DNA of 64,000 nt from Lachnospiraceae bacterium (GCA_014239155.1 JAAZZQ010000035.1:44305-108304); one strand, 5' to 3'; shown: positions 7,521-18,021, numbered from the stretch's first letter. Notes: a model not told the origin generated them from the letters alone. Numbers and translations are program-made.

Positions 7521-8498
7521 CTATTCACCAGCGCCAAGCACAAGGCCTGCCGCCCCAATCATTCCTGCGTTATTTCCATTCTGAGCGATCACAACCTTTG
7601 GAATGTAGGTAACTTCACTGCCAAAACAATTTTCCTGTAAAAATTCGTTGAGCGGTTTTGTAAGTTTCTCACCCTGCGCGCACACACCGCCGCCAAGTAC
7701 AATAATATCTGGCCGAAAAATATTTGCAAGGTCCGTAATGCCATCCGCCAGATAACCAATATAATGTTCCACCAATGTTTTGCCGCAACTGTCACCAGCA
7801 TCCGCCGCGTCAAATGGAATCTTCGCATTCATTGTCTCCAAATCATGACCACACAACTCCCACAAAAGTGATTCTGGGTGCTGTTCTGCAAGTTTCTTTG
7901 CATCTTCAATCAGCGCCGTTGCGGACGCATATGCTTCCAGACAATCATATCTGCCGCAAGTACATCTGCGTCGCTGTGAACCACCTTTGATATGTCCCAA
8001 CTCCGCACCTCCAGAATGTCCGCCTTCAAATATCTTTCCATCAATTACAATTCCACCGCCAACTCCGGTTCCAAGTGTTAGAAAAATTGCATTTTGGTAT
8101 CCTTTTGCCGCCCCTTTTAACACTTCACCCAGCGTCATACAGTTCGCATCATTTTGAATATAGACTGGAACTGGAAGGTACTGTTGTAGTGTCTCCGAAA
8201 AAGGAACATGGTCCCAACGTATATTATTTGAATATAACACAACTCCATTCTTACTGTCAATAATACCCGGACTTCCCACACCAACACCACGACAATCGGA
8301 TAGTGCATACCCATTTTCTGTTAAAAGTGTGGCTGCTGTCTTTCCAATATCTGCTATAATCTCTTCATATGGCCGCTGCGCATTTGTCGGTATTGATGTC
8401 TGCGCCAAAATTTCATAAGATGTATCTAGGATTCCCATTTTTACAGCGGTTCCTCCAAGGTCAATTGCAATGACTACCTGTTTTTTATTGTCTGACAT
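7521..8498 (-). CDS. ROK-family sugar kinase (glucokinase, mannokinase or GlcNAc kinase)
   Basis: This 325-residue ROK protein transfers phosphate from ATP to a hexose in the cytosol. It shows the N-terminal phosphate loop DLGGTAVKMG, the catalytic Asp in QNDANC, the LGTGVGGGI strand, the ELGH metal ligand, and the zinc motif CTCGRYDCLE near residues 180-190. It lacks an N-terminal HTH, so it is an enzyme and not a NagC-type repressor. It is the last gene downstream of the GH85 gene, separated by 52 bp with a hairpin between. In an N-glycan pathway the likely substrates are GlcNAc or mannose freed by the phosphorylase and mannosidases. Glucose cannot be excluded from sequence. Confidence 0.85.
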   Translation of the reverse strand: MSDNKKQVVIAIDLGGTAVKMGILDTSYEILAQTSIPTNAQRPYEEIIADIGKTAATLLTENGYALSDCRGVGVGSPGIIDSKNGVVLYSNNIRWDHVPFSETLQQYLPVPVYIQNDANCMTLGEVLKGAAKGYQNAIFLTLGTGVGGGIVIDGKIFEGGHSGGAELGHIKGGSQRRRCTCGRYDCLEAYASATALIEDAKKLAEQHPESLLWELCGHDLETMNAKIPFDAADAGDSCGKTLVEHYIGYLADGITDLANIFRPDIIVLGGGVCAQGEKLTKPLNEFLQENCFGSEVTYIPKVVIAQNGNNAGMIGAAGLVLGAGE

Positions 8499-8518
8499 CG
8501 TTCATCCCCCTATATTGT

Positions 8519-8544
8519 CACAGCCCGGAAAACCGGGCTGTGAT
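8519..8544 (-). terminator. Hairpin between the GH85 and ROK genes
   Basis: CACAGCCCGG/CCGGGCTGTG is a perfect GC-rich stem. Only a weak T-tract follows, so it may attenuate the transcript or protect its 3' end and may not fully terminate it. Confidence 0.55.
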
Positions 8545-8550
8545 ATAAAA

Positions 8551-11445
8551 CTATTCTAATGTTTCCTCTAAACCAAAAACTTCTACCTCATAGATACGCG
8601 CTGCACTGTCACTTCCCTGTGTTGGTTTATTTACCACAAGTTTGACAAACTGTGCTTGAACTGGAGCAAACGCGTCATGAGTTGTTCCCGCTGTATTTCT
8701 CGTTACACTGCGCACTTCCTCAAAAGATGCACCGTCTTCGCTAGTTAAGATTGCGTAAGATTTCGTGTTCATATCTGCGCTCTCTCCGCCTGCCTCTGCA
8801 TGATACACATCCACTGCGCTGACAGTCTTTACAGAACCAAGGTCCAAAGTAATCTCATGTGGTGCACTTCCTGTAGCACACCATTTCTTTGTGTAATCGC
8901 CGTCTACTGCAAACTGTGGCGCCTCATTATCATTGACATAGGTATCTGCTTCTGTGCCAGCACCTTGTGAGAGCAATACAAGACCTTCTGAAGCTTTCTC
9001 TGTGATAACAATGTAGCCTTCTTTTGATGTCTCACTGCTGCCAGACGCATTTTCTGCCTTAATAGAAACTGCATAGACACCCGCTTCTGGGTATGTCACA
9101 GACACACTGTTCCCCTCTGCGGTCTCTGTGTCTGATCCAGTCAAGGTCCAAGTTACTTTCTGTGTATTCTGTGAGCACAAGCTCTCAAATGTAATTGTTT
9201 CTCCCGGTGCTGCCAGTGTAATATCTGCTGTAAATGCAGCCTTTGGAATGCTGTTGTCCGGCCAATCCATTGTCGCAGTCGCGCCAGTACCTTCAACCAG
9301 TAATTTATTCACTGGAATTACTTCAAATGTAGACTTATTTGTCTCGTCTGTACGCGGTAATGTGTTGATGTAAAAACTATCTGTATTTGATACACCTAAC
9401 AATGATTTTGTTTGGTCCTGATTAATGCGATATACTTCATAGTAATCTGACGCAACATCGCTATCCCATGAAAGACGCACGCCTGCGTACATTCCATCTT
9501 CATCAAACTCACTGTCAAGCACTTGTACATTGCTAACAGTCGCTGTCTGCACTGTATCTGCCTCAATCATTGTAATATTTCCAAAACGGAACTGTAAAGA
9601 ACTGCTGTCCGCATCTGATGTCAATCTGTAGGAAATTGTTTTGATTGTCTTTCCTGCAAGGTCCGCGGTCTGATAGTTCACAGTTGTCCATTCATCTACA
9701 ACCTTTTTATCACCCTCAAGTACCAGCTCAGAACCGTCATCCAAGGTCAACACTGCATCTAGTGCAACCTCTGCCCCCTTTGCCCGAGCAGTCGTTGTAA
9801 AAGTCATTTTGTCAGAGACCGGCATATCTGCACTGTACATCTTAATGGTGGAAGGTACGCCCTGCTTTACAGTACCGCGCAAAATCATGCTGTTGCCACC
9901 ATAATATGCGTCGCCTATATCAAGGTCCGCTGCCAGCTTATTACCTTCGCCATCCTCAATAATATAGCGATAGGTTGGAAGCACATCAGAAATACTACGA
10001 TTGTTCCAGTCAAGCATACTGATTAGCTCTCCATTTTTATAAAAACCGTAACCATTTCCTGTAGAGAAATTTGTTACAAATGGAAGTTCTGTGAGCGCAG
10101 TACGCTCCACAACATAAGTCGATACACCTCGCCAGTCTGTATTTTCTGTCGCTTTCACATCTGCGGAAGGATCTCCTGCTCCATTTACCCACAGTTTATT
10201 TTCTTTTTTCCAGAAATCTTGCACCATCTGGGAAGAAAAATATGCCCAACTTGGACAGTAAACTCCCAAGGAAGTATAGGTTCCACCATCTGGGTTTTCA
10301 AATAAATCCCATTTGATTGGTGTGTCATAGCCATTGCTTTGTATATCAACTCCTGCGTACAAATCATATGGATCAATCTGCTTTTCTGCCGCCAATTCTG
10401 CGGAAGTTTTTAACAGCTCTTCCGGCGCAAGGGTATCCGTTGTCCACCAGAAATTTAAGAACATGGAATCCGCTACATCAGCGCCTTCTTCCGACTTCAA
10501 ATAAGCTGCATTCTCTTCTGTCAATGCATTCTGCCAGTCCATCTCACCATCCACTGTCATAGAATCATAGTACACCAGTTCTAACTCTGGTGCCTTCTCT
10601 TTATAATAAGCGAGAAATCCCTGCATCAAATCTGCATGTTCTTTTGTCAATGGTGCCTCGTCTGTTCCTTCTGTCTCCTGATTGATAAACCACCCATCAA
10701 ATCCATATGTATTTGCCACTTCAATCAGTTTATCCACAACTGGAAAGCAGCCATCCTCTGTCTGTTGTAACAAATCATCAAGCCACTCCGTCTTTCCGCC
10801 ATGTGCTGCCTGCGGCATAAACACAGTGCCAATTACCTTTACGCCATTCTTGTGCCCAGCGTCCACTACATCTGGGCTAGGAGCAACGATCAATCCCTCA
10901 CCGGAAGAACCCCCCCAGTACACCAGTGTGTCAACATACTGCCAGTAGGTAAAAGCGTTGGACTCCGCCTTATTCAATCCATGTGGAGAATTTCCGCTTG
11001 TACTGCCATTCATAATAGAGATAGACATCACTTTTGTCTCTTTATTCTGCGTAGAATTTACAGTTTCAAGAGAAGCAATGTCAGCGCGCTCTGCAAGTGG
11101 CACAGTACTCACATTAAAAATTAAATCCTCATCCTCTGCGGCTTCCCACTCCAATAATTGCGCTGGAAACCAATAGGAAGCCTCAGGCTGGCGTGTCATT
11201 GTAAGTTCTTTATTCTCATTCTCTCCAGTCACAGAATACTTTGTGGTCTCTGATGTGGCTGGCGGTGCCTCTGTTTCCGGTGTCGCCGCTGCCTCTGAAT
11301 TTGCCTCTGTCTGAACCGGCTCCTGCGATGCGGCTGGCGGTGTATCCTGCCCTTTATTGCCTCCACAAGCCGCTAGGCTAACCATCATCGATGCCACCAG
11401 AAGAATACTCATTATTTTCTTCCCATATATTTTTTTTCGTATCAT
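8551..11445 (-). CDS. Secreted GH85 endo-beta-N-acetylglucosaminidase lipoprotein
   Basis: The 964-residue enzyme should cleave the chitobiose core of high-mannose N-glycans outside the cell, leaving one GlcNAc on the protein. Residues 1-27 are a lipoprotein signal peptide with lipobox SLAAC (Cys27), followed by a Pro/Ala/Glu-rich linker. The GH85 barrel starts near residue 85. DTLVYWGGSSGEGLIVAPSP lies around 172-191. The substrate-assisted pair appears as Asn255 and Glu257 in GFDGWFINQETEG. Later come beta-rich regions, a PKD-like domain (about 745-825) and a C-terminal F5/8-type (CBM32-like) domain (about 830-960) that may bind sugar. The start at 11445 lacks a clear Shine-Dalgarno but supplies the positively charged n-region. 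It sits within the N-glycan gene set. Confidence 0.92.
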   Translation of the reverse strand: MIRKKIYGKKIMSILLVASMMVSLAACGGNKGQDTPPAASQEPVQTEANSEAAATPETEAPPATSETTKYSVTGENENKELTMTRQPEASYWFPAQLLEWEAAEDEDLIFNVSTVPLAERADIASLETVNSTQNKETKVMSISIMNGSTSGNSPHGLNKAESNAFTYWQYVDTLVYWGGSSGEGLIVAPSPDVVDAGHKNGVKVIGTVFMPQAAHGGKTEWLDDLLQQTEDGCFPVVDKLIEVANTYGFDGWFINQETEGTDEAPLTKEHADLMQGFLAYYKEKAPELELVYYDSMTVDGEMDWQNALTEENAAYLKSEEGADVADSMFLNFWWTTDTLAPEELLKTSAELAAEKQIDPYDLYAGVDIQSNGYDTPIKWDLFENPDGGTYTSLGVYCPSWAYFSSQMVQDFWKKENKLWVNGAGDPSADVKATENTDWRGVSTYVVERTALTELPFVTNFSTGNGYGFYKNGELISMLDWNNRSISDVLPTYRYIIEDGEGNKLAADLDIGDAYYGGNSMILRGTVKQGVPSTIKMYSADMPVSDKMTFTTTARAKGAEVALDAVLTLDDGSELVLEGDKKVVDEWTTVNYQTADLAGKTIKTISYRLTSDADSSSLQFRFGNITMIEADTVQTATVSNVQVLDSEFDEDGMYAGVRLSWDSDVASDYYEVYRINQDQTKSLLGVSNTDSFYINTLPRTDETNKSTFEVIPVNKLLVEGTGATATMDWPDNSIPKAAFTADITLAAPGETITFESLCSQNTQKVTWTLTGSDTETAEGNSVSVTYPEAGVYAVSIKAENASGSSETSKEGYIVITEKASEGLVLLSQGAGTEADTYVNDNEAPQFAVDGDYTKKWCATGSAPHEITLDLGSVKTVSAVDVYHAEAGGESADMNTKSYAILTSEDGASFEEVRSVTRNTAGTTHDAFAPVQAQFVKLVVNKPTQGSDSAARIYEVEVFGLEETLE

Positions 11446-11468
11446 AATTTTGTGTCTGCTACTAAAAA

Positions 11469-11488
11469 TATATACAAAAGTGTATATA
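11469..11488. promoter_or_regulatory. Perfect palindrome upstream of the GH85 gene
   Basis: TATATACA (11469-11476) and TGTATATA (11481-11488) form an 8-bp dyad around AAAG, 24 bp upstream of the GH85 start. The position fits a repressor operator, but which of the local regulators would bind is unknown. Confidence 0.4.
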
Positions 11489-11675
11489 CTAGATGATTCG
11501 CCACAATCTCACGATTTGTGGTTACTGTTTCCACGTGTATGCTTTCATAATTGTATCAATATACTACTCGCAAGTTCGATGTGTTTATCGAACACATTGT
11601 ACACTCCACAGTCGTAAATTCCCGACTAGCCATCGGTACATACCCATAAATCCTTTTCATGGTTAATATAGGTTT

Positions 11676-11885
11676 TCATCTCAAATAGCTTTTTCCTTTC
11701 CTAGATTTTATTATTTTTTGCCCTTGGTTTTTGGGACTTATCCATTGACCAACTGCACCCACAGATGTACTGCCATCTTTGTTATACTGTAATGTTTCAG
11801 CCAGTAAGGGAATCATTTCCGCAGTTTTGCCTGCTTTAAAGTCAGCACAAACTATACTCTGGATTTTGAGTACTTTTAAGTCTAT
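11676..11885 (-). pseudogene. Protein-coding remnant, family not recognised
   Basis: A 69-codon open stretch without a plausible start codon at its 5' end encodes a protein-like sequence (ADFKAGKTAEMIPLLAE..., ending KSRKGKSYLR). It is bounded upstream by an in-frame TAA. Immediately downstream (11550-11675) another stretch reads like protein (NHEKDLWVCTDG, then SGIYDCGVYNVFDK) but is broken by a stop. Together they look like debris of one or two decayed genes in the 543-bp gap between the GH38 and GH85 genes. I cannot name the family. Confidence 0.35.
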
Positions 11886-11988
11886 TTACTTATATATAAC
11901 ATTATTTTTAATTACTTAGCATATCCTCTTTTTTCTATGACAGCCTCTCAGACCTTTCCTTGCAAAAAGACCTGAAAGGCTATTATAC

Positions 11989-14900
11989 TCATACGAGTTT
12001 TACAGTCACCACTTCGTATGGTTTCAACACCACTTCAATCTGCTTGCCTGACACAGCAGCCTCACACTCTGTCTCCTCAAGTAAGTTACAAATAAATGCC
12101 TTTTTGAAATCCGCATTTACAGTCAATTTTGTCTTGGTATAAGCATTCTCTGACTCATACATACGAATAACTGTTCCTTTTCCGTCCTCAGCGCGTTTGA
12201 TTGTCTCAACAATAACATTTGCGTTTGAGACAGACGCATAAGAAAATGCCTCTAATGCTTTCGCCTGCGATTGTACCAACAGCGGCTGATTGAGCTTATA
12301 TGCCTCCGCAACAGTTCCCGCAGCACGCCATCCTTCTGCATGAGGATAAATTGCATAGATAAAATCATGCTCTTCTTGGTCTGTTGTTGGGTTTGGCTCA
12401 ATTCCTGATTTAATCAGTGTAAGTGCCATGTTTGCATCTTTTACAGAATGCCCATATTTGCAATCATTTAAGAGTGATACGCCATAATGGCCTTCTGACA
12501 AATCCATCCATTTCTGTCCGCAACTCTCAAAACGCGCAACATCCCAGCTTGTATTCTGATGTGTCTTTCTTGTCAAGTTACCAAACTGCACATCAAATGT
12601 CGCTTCATCTGTATGCACAGCAACCGGAAAATGTACTTTTAACAGTGTTTGATGTTCCTTCCAATCCACATGTGTCACAAAATCGATTCTACGGCTGTCC
12701 GCATAGAAAACGATTTTTTGCTGAATGGTAGACTGTGACGCTTTTCTAGTAATATCAAGCACTGCACGCACTGTACCAATCTCTGTCCATTCCATGTGCT
12801 CCACATTGTCTATATCCCAAAACTTCTCTGTATAATAAATATCAATGTCCCAGTTGTCAAAATAAATTGGCTTATCTTCATACATGCGCAATAGATTTGC
12901 ACGCTGTCCTTCCTGTATCACTTCACGATCATTCTCTTTGTCATAAATGCTAGTAAACATTCCCTGATCGTCAAGTTTTATTGTATAGAATGGTGTCTCC
13001 AACTGATGGACGCCAACCAGTGTAAACGGTGCCTTATCGTCTGCGCCGTTTGCTGTATCGCTCACATGGAATGACTTATAGCCCTTTGACGGCAGACTGC
13101 GCACAAATGCGATATTTCCATCTGTAGTCTTTTGAATAGGATATACTGTTCCGTCTGTATCAATTAATGCACTTCCTTCCAAAGCACCTAGATTTACAAT
13201 ATCATCTCTTATCTGACCTGTAGTATTAAAGATAGTAACTGCGTCTCCCTCTCCAGCAATTGCTTTTCTGCGCTGTGCGGTCATCTCTGCAAGCTGCGCT
13301 GCAAGCGCATCATATTCTTTCTTTGTCACCTCATAAACTTCATGAATCGAAGACCCAGGCAGAATATCATGGAACTGATTTAACAGTACAACCTTCCACA
13401 TTGCATCCAAATCTTCCTGCGGATACCCCATTGTCTCCTGTGTCAAAACAGACAACAATTCCAAATCCATCAATCCCAGTTCGGATTTGCGATTAGAACG
13501 TTTGTTTCTTGCCATAGATGTCAGTGTGCCTCTGTGGTACTCAAAATAAAGTTCTCCTTCCCACACCGGAAGACGCTTGCTGTCGCCAACGCGCTCCTTT
13601 AACTCGTCAAAATAAGTACGTGCAAATTCTTGGCGCACCTTGGGAATTCCCTTCACTCCTTTTTCCATACGAATAGAAGTCTCAAGCATCTCTCTCGTTG
13701 GGCCGCCGCCGCCATCACCATAACCGTAAGAAATCAAAATATCATTGTTAATATCTTTGTTCTGATAGCGCATCCATCCACCCATAATTGCATCTGGGTG
13801 AAGCATTCCATTGTATGTTGTGAAGAAATCCTTAATTGGCTGATTTACTCCCAATGTTGTAATTAAGTGTGTCAATACTTCTGAGCCGTCAATTCCTCTC
13901 CACATCATTGTATCATATGGAATTTTATTAAACTGATTCCATGCCAGCTTGGTGGTCATAAAATAGTCAATTCCGCACTTTTTCATAATCTGTGGCAATG
14001 CACCAGAATATCCAAACACATCTGGCAACCATAGAATCCGATTGTCCACGCCAAACTCTTGTTTAAAAAAGCGCTTGCCATGCATAAACTGACGCACCAG
14101 AGACTCTCCAGAAGTCAAATTGCAGTCCGCCTCAACCCACATGCCGCCTTCTGGCTCCCAGCGTCCTTCTTGAATGCGCTCTTTTGCCTTCTCATAAAGT
14201 TCAGGATAGCGCTCTTTTAAAAAGGCGTACAACTGTGGCTGACTTGACATAAATCTATAATTCGGATACTCTTCCATCAATTTCAGCACTGTCGCAAAGC
14301 TTCGCCCTGTCTTTTCCCTTGTCTGTGCAACAGTCCACCACCAAGCAACGTCAATATGTGTATGTCCAATACAAGTCGCAATCACATCCTGATACCCTGC
14401 CATATCAGAATACAATGCCTTGTCAATATAGTCAGATGCTTGCTGTAAAGTACGATAAAACTCCTCGGAGTACGGTGTGCGCAAATCCAGATAATTAATG
14501 GTATTATTCAAAATTTCCAAAATATCCTTGCGGTTCTTGTCATCCTCTTCCATTCTGGAAAACGCTGCAAGAGGAACCCACAAATCATAGTAAAGTTTTT
14601 CTATCAGCGCATCAATTTCCTGCATCTCTACAATTAGATTAAATTCTTTGTGCAGGATTCCGGTATAAGACTGAAGACCTATCTCCAATGTATCTTTGGC
14701 TTTTGCGGCTGTCGATAACAATACATCGCGGTGATTCATATCAATTCCTTGAATGACTTCCCCGTTTACAAACAATAAAAACTGTGGATTTTTTGCGTCG
14801 TCCCACTCGTCAATCTGCGTGCGGACATGAAGCCACATGCGCTTCCCGTCCAATTCCTGCGGCACCTGATAAGTCGTCTTAAACCAATAATGACGATCTT

Positions 14901-15084
14901 TTCCATACCAATGCATATTCTGACAGTCAAATTTTTCCCATGCTGTAGTGTCTGCCTCGGCTTCCTCTGGGCGAATAAAATTCCCTTCCTTATACATCCA
15001 GTTATCAATCACAAATTTCTGCTTCACTTTTAATTTTTTGAGTTCCTCGCAGATCACGTTAACCCTTTTGTCTAAAAAATGCAT
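11989..15084 (-). CDS. GH38 alpha-mannosidase, cytosolic
   Basis: This 1031-residue enzyme removes alpha-linked mannose from imported oligosaccharides. The N-terminal beta-rich domain (about 1-230) precedes the catalytic domain with the zinc motif HTHIDVAWWW (His241, His243, Asp245) and the nucleophile Asp355 in LWLPDVFGYSGALPQI. The middle three-helix bundle and C-terminal beta domains of family 38 follow, giving normal family length. No signal peptide is present. I chose the ATG at 15084 over one four codons earlier because GGAGGG lies just before it and nothing precedes the upstream ATG. It lies downstream of the GH130 gene, separated by a terminator, so it probably has its own promoter. 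Confidence 0.93.
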   Translation of the reverse strand: MHFLDKRVNVICEELKKLKVKQKFVIDNWMYKEGNFIRPEEAEADTTAWEKFDCQNMHWYGKDRHYWFKTTYQVPQELDGKRMWLHVRTQIDEWDDAKNPQFLLFVNGEVIQGIDMNHRDVLLSTAAKAKDTLEIGLQSYTGILHKEFNLIVEMQEIDALIEKLYYDLWVPLAAFSRMEEDDKNRKDILEILNNTINYLDLRTPYSEEFYRTLQQASDYIDKALYSDMAGYQDVIATCIGHTHIDVAWWWTVAQTREKTGRSFATVLKLMEEYPNYRFMSSQPQLYAFLKERYPELYEKAKERIQEGRWEPEGGMWVEADCNLTSGESLVRQFMHGKRFFKQEFGVDNRILWLPDVFGYSGALPQIMKKCGIDYFMTTKLAWNQFNKIPYDTMMWRGIDGSEVLTHLITTLGVNQPIKDFFTTYNGMLHPDAIMGGWMRYQNKDINNDILISYGYGDGGGGPTREMLETSIRMEKGVKGIPKVRQEFARTYFDELKERVGDSKRLPVWEGELYFEYHRGTLTSMARNKRSNRKSELGLMDLELLSVLTQETMGYPQEDLDAMWKVVLLNQFHDILPGSSIHEVYEVTKKEYDALAAQLAEMTAQRRKAIAGEGDAVTIFNTTGQIRDDIVNLGALEGSALIDTDGTVYPIQKTTDGNIAFVRSLPSKGYKSFHVSDTANGADDKAPFTLVGVHQLETPFYTIKLDDQGMFTSIYDKENDREVIQEGQRANLLRMYEDKPIYFDNWDIDIYYTEKFWDIDNVEHMEWTEIGTVRAVLDITRKASQSTIQQKIVFYADSRRIDFVTHVDWKEHQTLLKVHFPVAVHTDEATFDVQFGNLTRKTHQNTSWDVARFESCGQKWMDLSEGHYGVSLLNDCKYGHSVKDANMALTLIKSGIEPNPTTDQEEHDFIYAIYPHAEGWRAAGTVAEAYKLNQPLLVQSQAKALEAFSYASVSNANVIVETIKRAEDGKGTVIRMYESENAYTKTKLTVNADFKKAFICNLLEETECEAAVSGKQIEVVLKPYEVVTVKLV

Positions 15085-15135
15085 AATTCCCTCCATATCT
15101 GCAATTCAATGCAGAATTTATTTTGTTTGCACTCA

Positions 15136-15240
15136 CAACCCGTAAAATTTGCTGTGAGTATCGCGCTGGCATCTGTCAGCAGTAGCTTTGAAAATTGGTC
15201 CTCGCTTGTCAGTCCCGATTTCGCACAATCTCGTACCTAG
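15136..15240 (+). repeat. Structured intergenic element, diverged copy R8
   Basis: The stretch GTGAGTATCGCGC, preceded by a hairpin whose left arm begins TCAC, is shared exactly with R7 (33541). The downstream part is diverged from the family consensus. It lies in the leader region of the GH38 gene. Confidence 0.4.
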
Positions 15241-15351
15241 TATATCACAATATTCCATCATGTAAACAGAAAATGTGTTGGCATTTTGGCTAAAATCGCC
15301 CCTCACTTCCCAATCATGTTCCTACAAAATGCGCAGTTATCCCGATTATCC

Positions 15352-15423
15352 AAAAAAGCTGCCGCAAAAAAACACTTCAGCAACGAGAACTTTTGTTCTC
15401 TGCTTTCAATTTTTTGCGGCAGC
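15352..15423 (-). terminator. Long-stem terminator of the ABC transporter-GH130 transcript
   Basis: GCTGCCGC (15358-15365) pairs with GCGGCAGC (15416-15423), extended by A/T runs, and an inner hairpin GAGAAC/GTTCTC fills the loop. On the minus strand a run of six T follows. Confidence 0.8.
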
Positions 15424-15462
15424 CTGTCAGTTTTTATATGAATTTTTCTATAAAATTCTTTC

Positions 15463-16443
15463 TCAATCCATATAATCTATCAGACGGTCTACAGTCGTAA
15501 ATGCAAGCCCTGTCACAGTATCTGCACAACCATAATAAATAGCAATCCTTCCCGTTGCCGCATCTGTAAGCGCCGCACATGGGAATACTACATTGGGCAC
15601 ATCCCCGACACACTCATAAATTTCATGAGGTCCCAAAATATAATTCTTTGTTCTCTTTATTACTTTCCACGGCTCCTCTAAATCCAGCAACGCACAACCC
15701 ATTCGATAAACAAAACCGTTACATGTATTGATAACGCCATGATAGATAAGCAGCCATCCTTCATCTGTCTCAATTGGCACACTTCCCGCACCAATCTTTG
15801 TGCACTGCCATGCCGAGGCGTCACCCTTGATTGTCCCCATCACATAGCGATGACACCCCCAATATTTTAAGTCTGGACTCTCACTTAGGAAAATGTCCCC
15901 AAATGGCGTATGACCGTTGTCACTTGGACGGCTTAACATATAATAGTTGTTCCGAATTTTCCGCGGAAACAGCACACCATTGCGGTTAAATGGCAAGAAT
16001 GCATTTTCCAACTGATAAAAAGTCTTAAAATCATAGGTATATCCCACACCGATTGTCGGATATTCATGATAGCCATTGCACCATGTAATATAATATCTGT
16101 CCTCTATAAAGCAAACTCTAGGGTCATACCGGAAGTCCCTTTTTGCGACCTCTGGATCAGCCCCTTGAAATGTAAGTGGGGTGTCAGAGATATTCCAATG
16201 AATCCCATCTTTGCTAAATCCCGCAAAAATATCCATGCTGATTGACTTACTGTCACAGCGAAATACACCTGCATATCCATCTTCAAAAGGAACAACGGCA
16301 CTGTTAAAAATACTGTTGGAATTTTTCGTTGCAAATCGCTCTATAATTGGGTTTGCATCATAACGCCACACTGGCAGATTCTCCACATTTTTTGACTCCT
16401 GCCAAGGCATGTTCGGCAGATTCTTTCCGATTATTTTCGCCAT
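15463..16443 (-). CDS. GH130 phosphorylase, probably beta-1,4-mannosyl-N-acetylglucosamine phosphorylase
   Basis: The 326-residue cytosolic protein is a family 130 five-bladed propeller enzyme that uses inorganic phosphate to split beta-1,4-mannosides into mannose 1-phosphate and the acceptor sugar. Visible landmarks are [17 protein letters not shown] near residue 45, the general-acid region GADPEV with [16 protein letters not shown], and the phosphate-site segment [22 protein letters not shown]. Length and motifs resemble GH130 subfamily 2, which contains the Man-beta-1,4-GlcNAc phosphorylases. The surrounding GH85, GH38 and transport genes support that substrate. A mannooligosaccharide-specific enzyme is the main alternative. 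It is the gene after the solute-binding protein, 31 bp downstream, and should share its transcript. Confidence 0.88.
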   Translation of the reverse strand: MAKIIGKNLPNMPWQESKNVENLPVWRYDANPIIERFATKNSNSIFNSAVVPFEDGYAGVFRCDSKSISMDIFAGFSKDGIHWNISDTPLTFQGADPEVAKRDFRYDPRVCFIEDRYYITWCNGYHEYPTIGVGYTYDFKTFYQLENAFLPFNRNGVLFPRKIRNNYYMLSRPSDNGHTPFGDIFLSESPDLKYWGCHRYVMGTIKGDASAWQCTKIGAGSVPIETDEGWLLIYHGVINTCNGFVYRMGCALLDLEEPWKVIKRTKNYILGPHEIYECVGDVPNVVFPCAALTDAATGRIAIYYGCADTVTGLAFTTVDRLIDYMD

Positions 16444-16474
16444 ACTCTGACACCTCTGTCTTCCATATTATATT

Positions 16475-17995
16475 TTATTTCCCCATAAACTCGTTAACCT
16501 GTTTCTGAGCCTCATCCATAACGTCTTGCCATCCTGCTTTTAACAGTTCCTCTTTAATCTTTGGTACAACAACTTCTGGATCTTGAACACCGGTCATAAC
16601 CTCACTCTTATAACGAAGCCAAATTTCACGACAGTTTGCAAGCTGATCGGATACAGGATTTGTATCAAATGTAAATCCAAGCATTACAGAGGATTCTGCT
16701 GCTTCATTCAGAGCCTTTACCTCATCCCACTGATTAAACTCAGCAGTATCTTCCAGAGTTACAGTAAAGAAAGAACCCTGTGTATAACCTGCAAGTGCCC
16801 AGTCATTGTTAATCTTGTGTACCTTTCCATCTGCTGTGTACTCAAAGTTTACGCCTTCCTCGCCAAAATAGAACAAGTCACGGAGTTTGGTATCACAGTT
16901 TACCAAATCCAAAAGCTGTAAACATTTTTCAGGATACTTTGTATTGATAGAAACCATATTCAAAGAACCACGCACTGTCTCGTTGGAAAGAATTGTCTTC
17001 TCAATCTGTTGTACTACAACCTCTTTGCCCATCTGTGGTCCCCATGAGGTCACACCAGCGGACTCCCAACCCTGTGCAACACGCCACATATTATAAACAC
17101 GTCCCTCTGTCAATGTCGCTGCATCTGGATTGATAATGCCTTTCTGATACCACTCATGTATAATCTTGAGCTGGTTCATAATATCTGGCTCTTCCAAAGT
17201 GAAACATACTCTGCCTTCTTTGTCATCAAACCGCACACCAAGAATCTGTGTACCGCCGCCAATCTGATCATAAACGTCAAAGATAAAGTACAGACCATCG
17301 TTCTTTATATAAACTGGATAATCATTTTTGTCAGCCTTCAATGTCTCAAAAGTTCCTGTCAAAGAATCCAGTGTAGTCAAAGACTTGATATCAATGCTAT
17401 ACTCATCAACCAGCTCTTTATCCCAGATTGCATAGTTTGTGATAGAGCTGTCCTTGTACGTAGGAACGCCATAAATCCTATCTTTTACACGAACACCATC
17501 CCAATATTTCTCTGGCATCAATTCCATCAAACCGGGCATATTTGCATCGATTAAGTCTGTGATGTCTGCATATGCGCCCAAGTTAATATCTGCAATATAG
17601 TTATTGCCATTTCCAAAGATAATATCATAAGGCTCATTTGTGCTGACAATAATGTTGCGGCGGTTATCCCAGTCACCCCACGGAATAACTTCCATCTCCA
17701 GATTTACACCAATCTTCTCACCAATATAAGAATTGACAGATGCAATCCAAGAATCATAGTTTGTTGGCATACCATTTCCGATTGTCACCCATTTTAGATT
17801 CACAATCTCCCCACTGCTTGTGCTCTGAGAGTTTGAGCTGCTGCCTTGGTTGCTTGACGAAGATGTTGTATTGTCACTGCTTGCGCTTCCAGTGTTCCCT
17901 GTGCTTCCAGTGTCTCCGCCGCCACCACAGCCTGTCAACATTCCTGCCATCATCGCTACTACAAGACCCGATGCCAATACTTTTTTTAACTTCAT
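16475..17995 (-). CDS. ABC transporter solute-binding lipoprotein (carbohydrate)
   Basis: The 506-residue lipoprotein captures an oligosaccharide outside the membrane for the two permeases upstream. Residues 1-23 are a signal peptide with lipobox LTGC (Cys23), followed by a Gly/Ser/Asn-rich flexible spacer to about residue 62. The remainder is a two-lobed extracellular binding protein of the LplA/YtcQ type, longer than maltose-binding proteins. AAGGAGG lies before the ATG at 17995. The linkage permease-permease-binding protein-GH130 indicates that the cargo is a mannosylated N-glycan fragment. That specificity is inferred from neighbours and not from the binding site. Confidence 0.9.
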   Translation of the reverse strand: MKLKKVLASGLVVAMMAGMLTGCGGGGDTGSTGNTGSASSDNTTSSSSNQGSSSNSQSTSSGEIVNLKWVTIGNGMPTNYDSWIASVNSYIGEKIGVNLEMEVIPWGDWDNRRNIIVSTNEPYDIIFGNGNNYIADINLGAYADITDLIDANMPGLMELMPEKYWDGVRVKDRIYGVPTYKDSSITNYAIWDKELVDEYSIDIKSLTTLDSLTGTFETLKADKNDYPVYIKNDGLYFIFDVYDQIGGGTQILGVRFDDKEGRVCFTLEEPDIMNQLKIIHEWYQKGIINPDAATLTEGRVYNMWRVAQGWESAGVTSWGPQMGKEVVVQQIEKTILSNETVRGSLNMVSINTKYPEKCLQLLDLVNCDTKLRDLFYFGEEGVNFEYTADGKVHKINNDWALAGYTQGSFFTVTLEDTAEFNQWDEVKALNEAAESSVMLGFTFDTNPVSDQLANCREIWLRYKSEVMTGVQDPEVVVPKIKEELLKAGWQDVMDEAQKQVNEFMGK

Positions 17996-18021
17996 AATAA
18001 CTTCCTCCTTCTAAGATTAAT

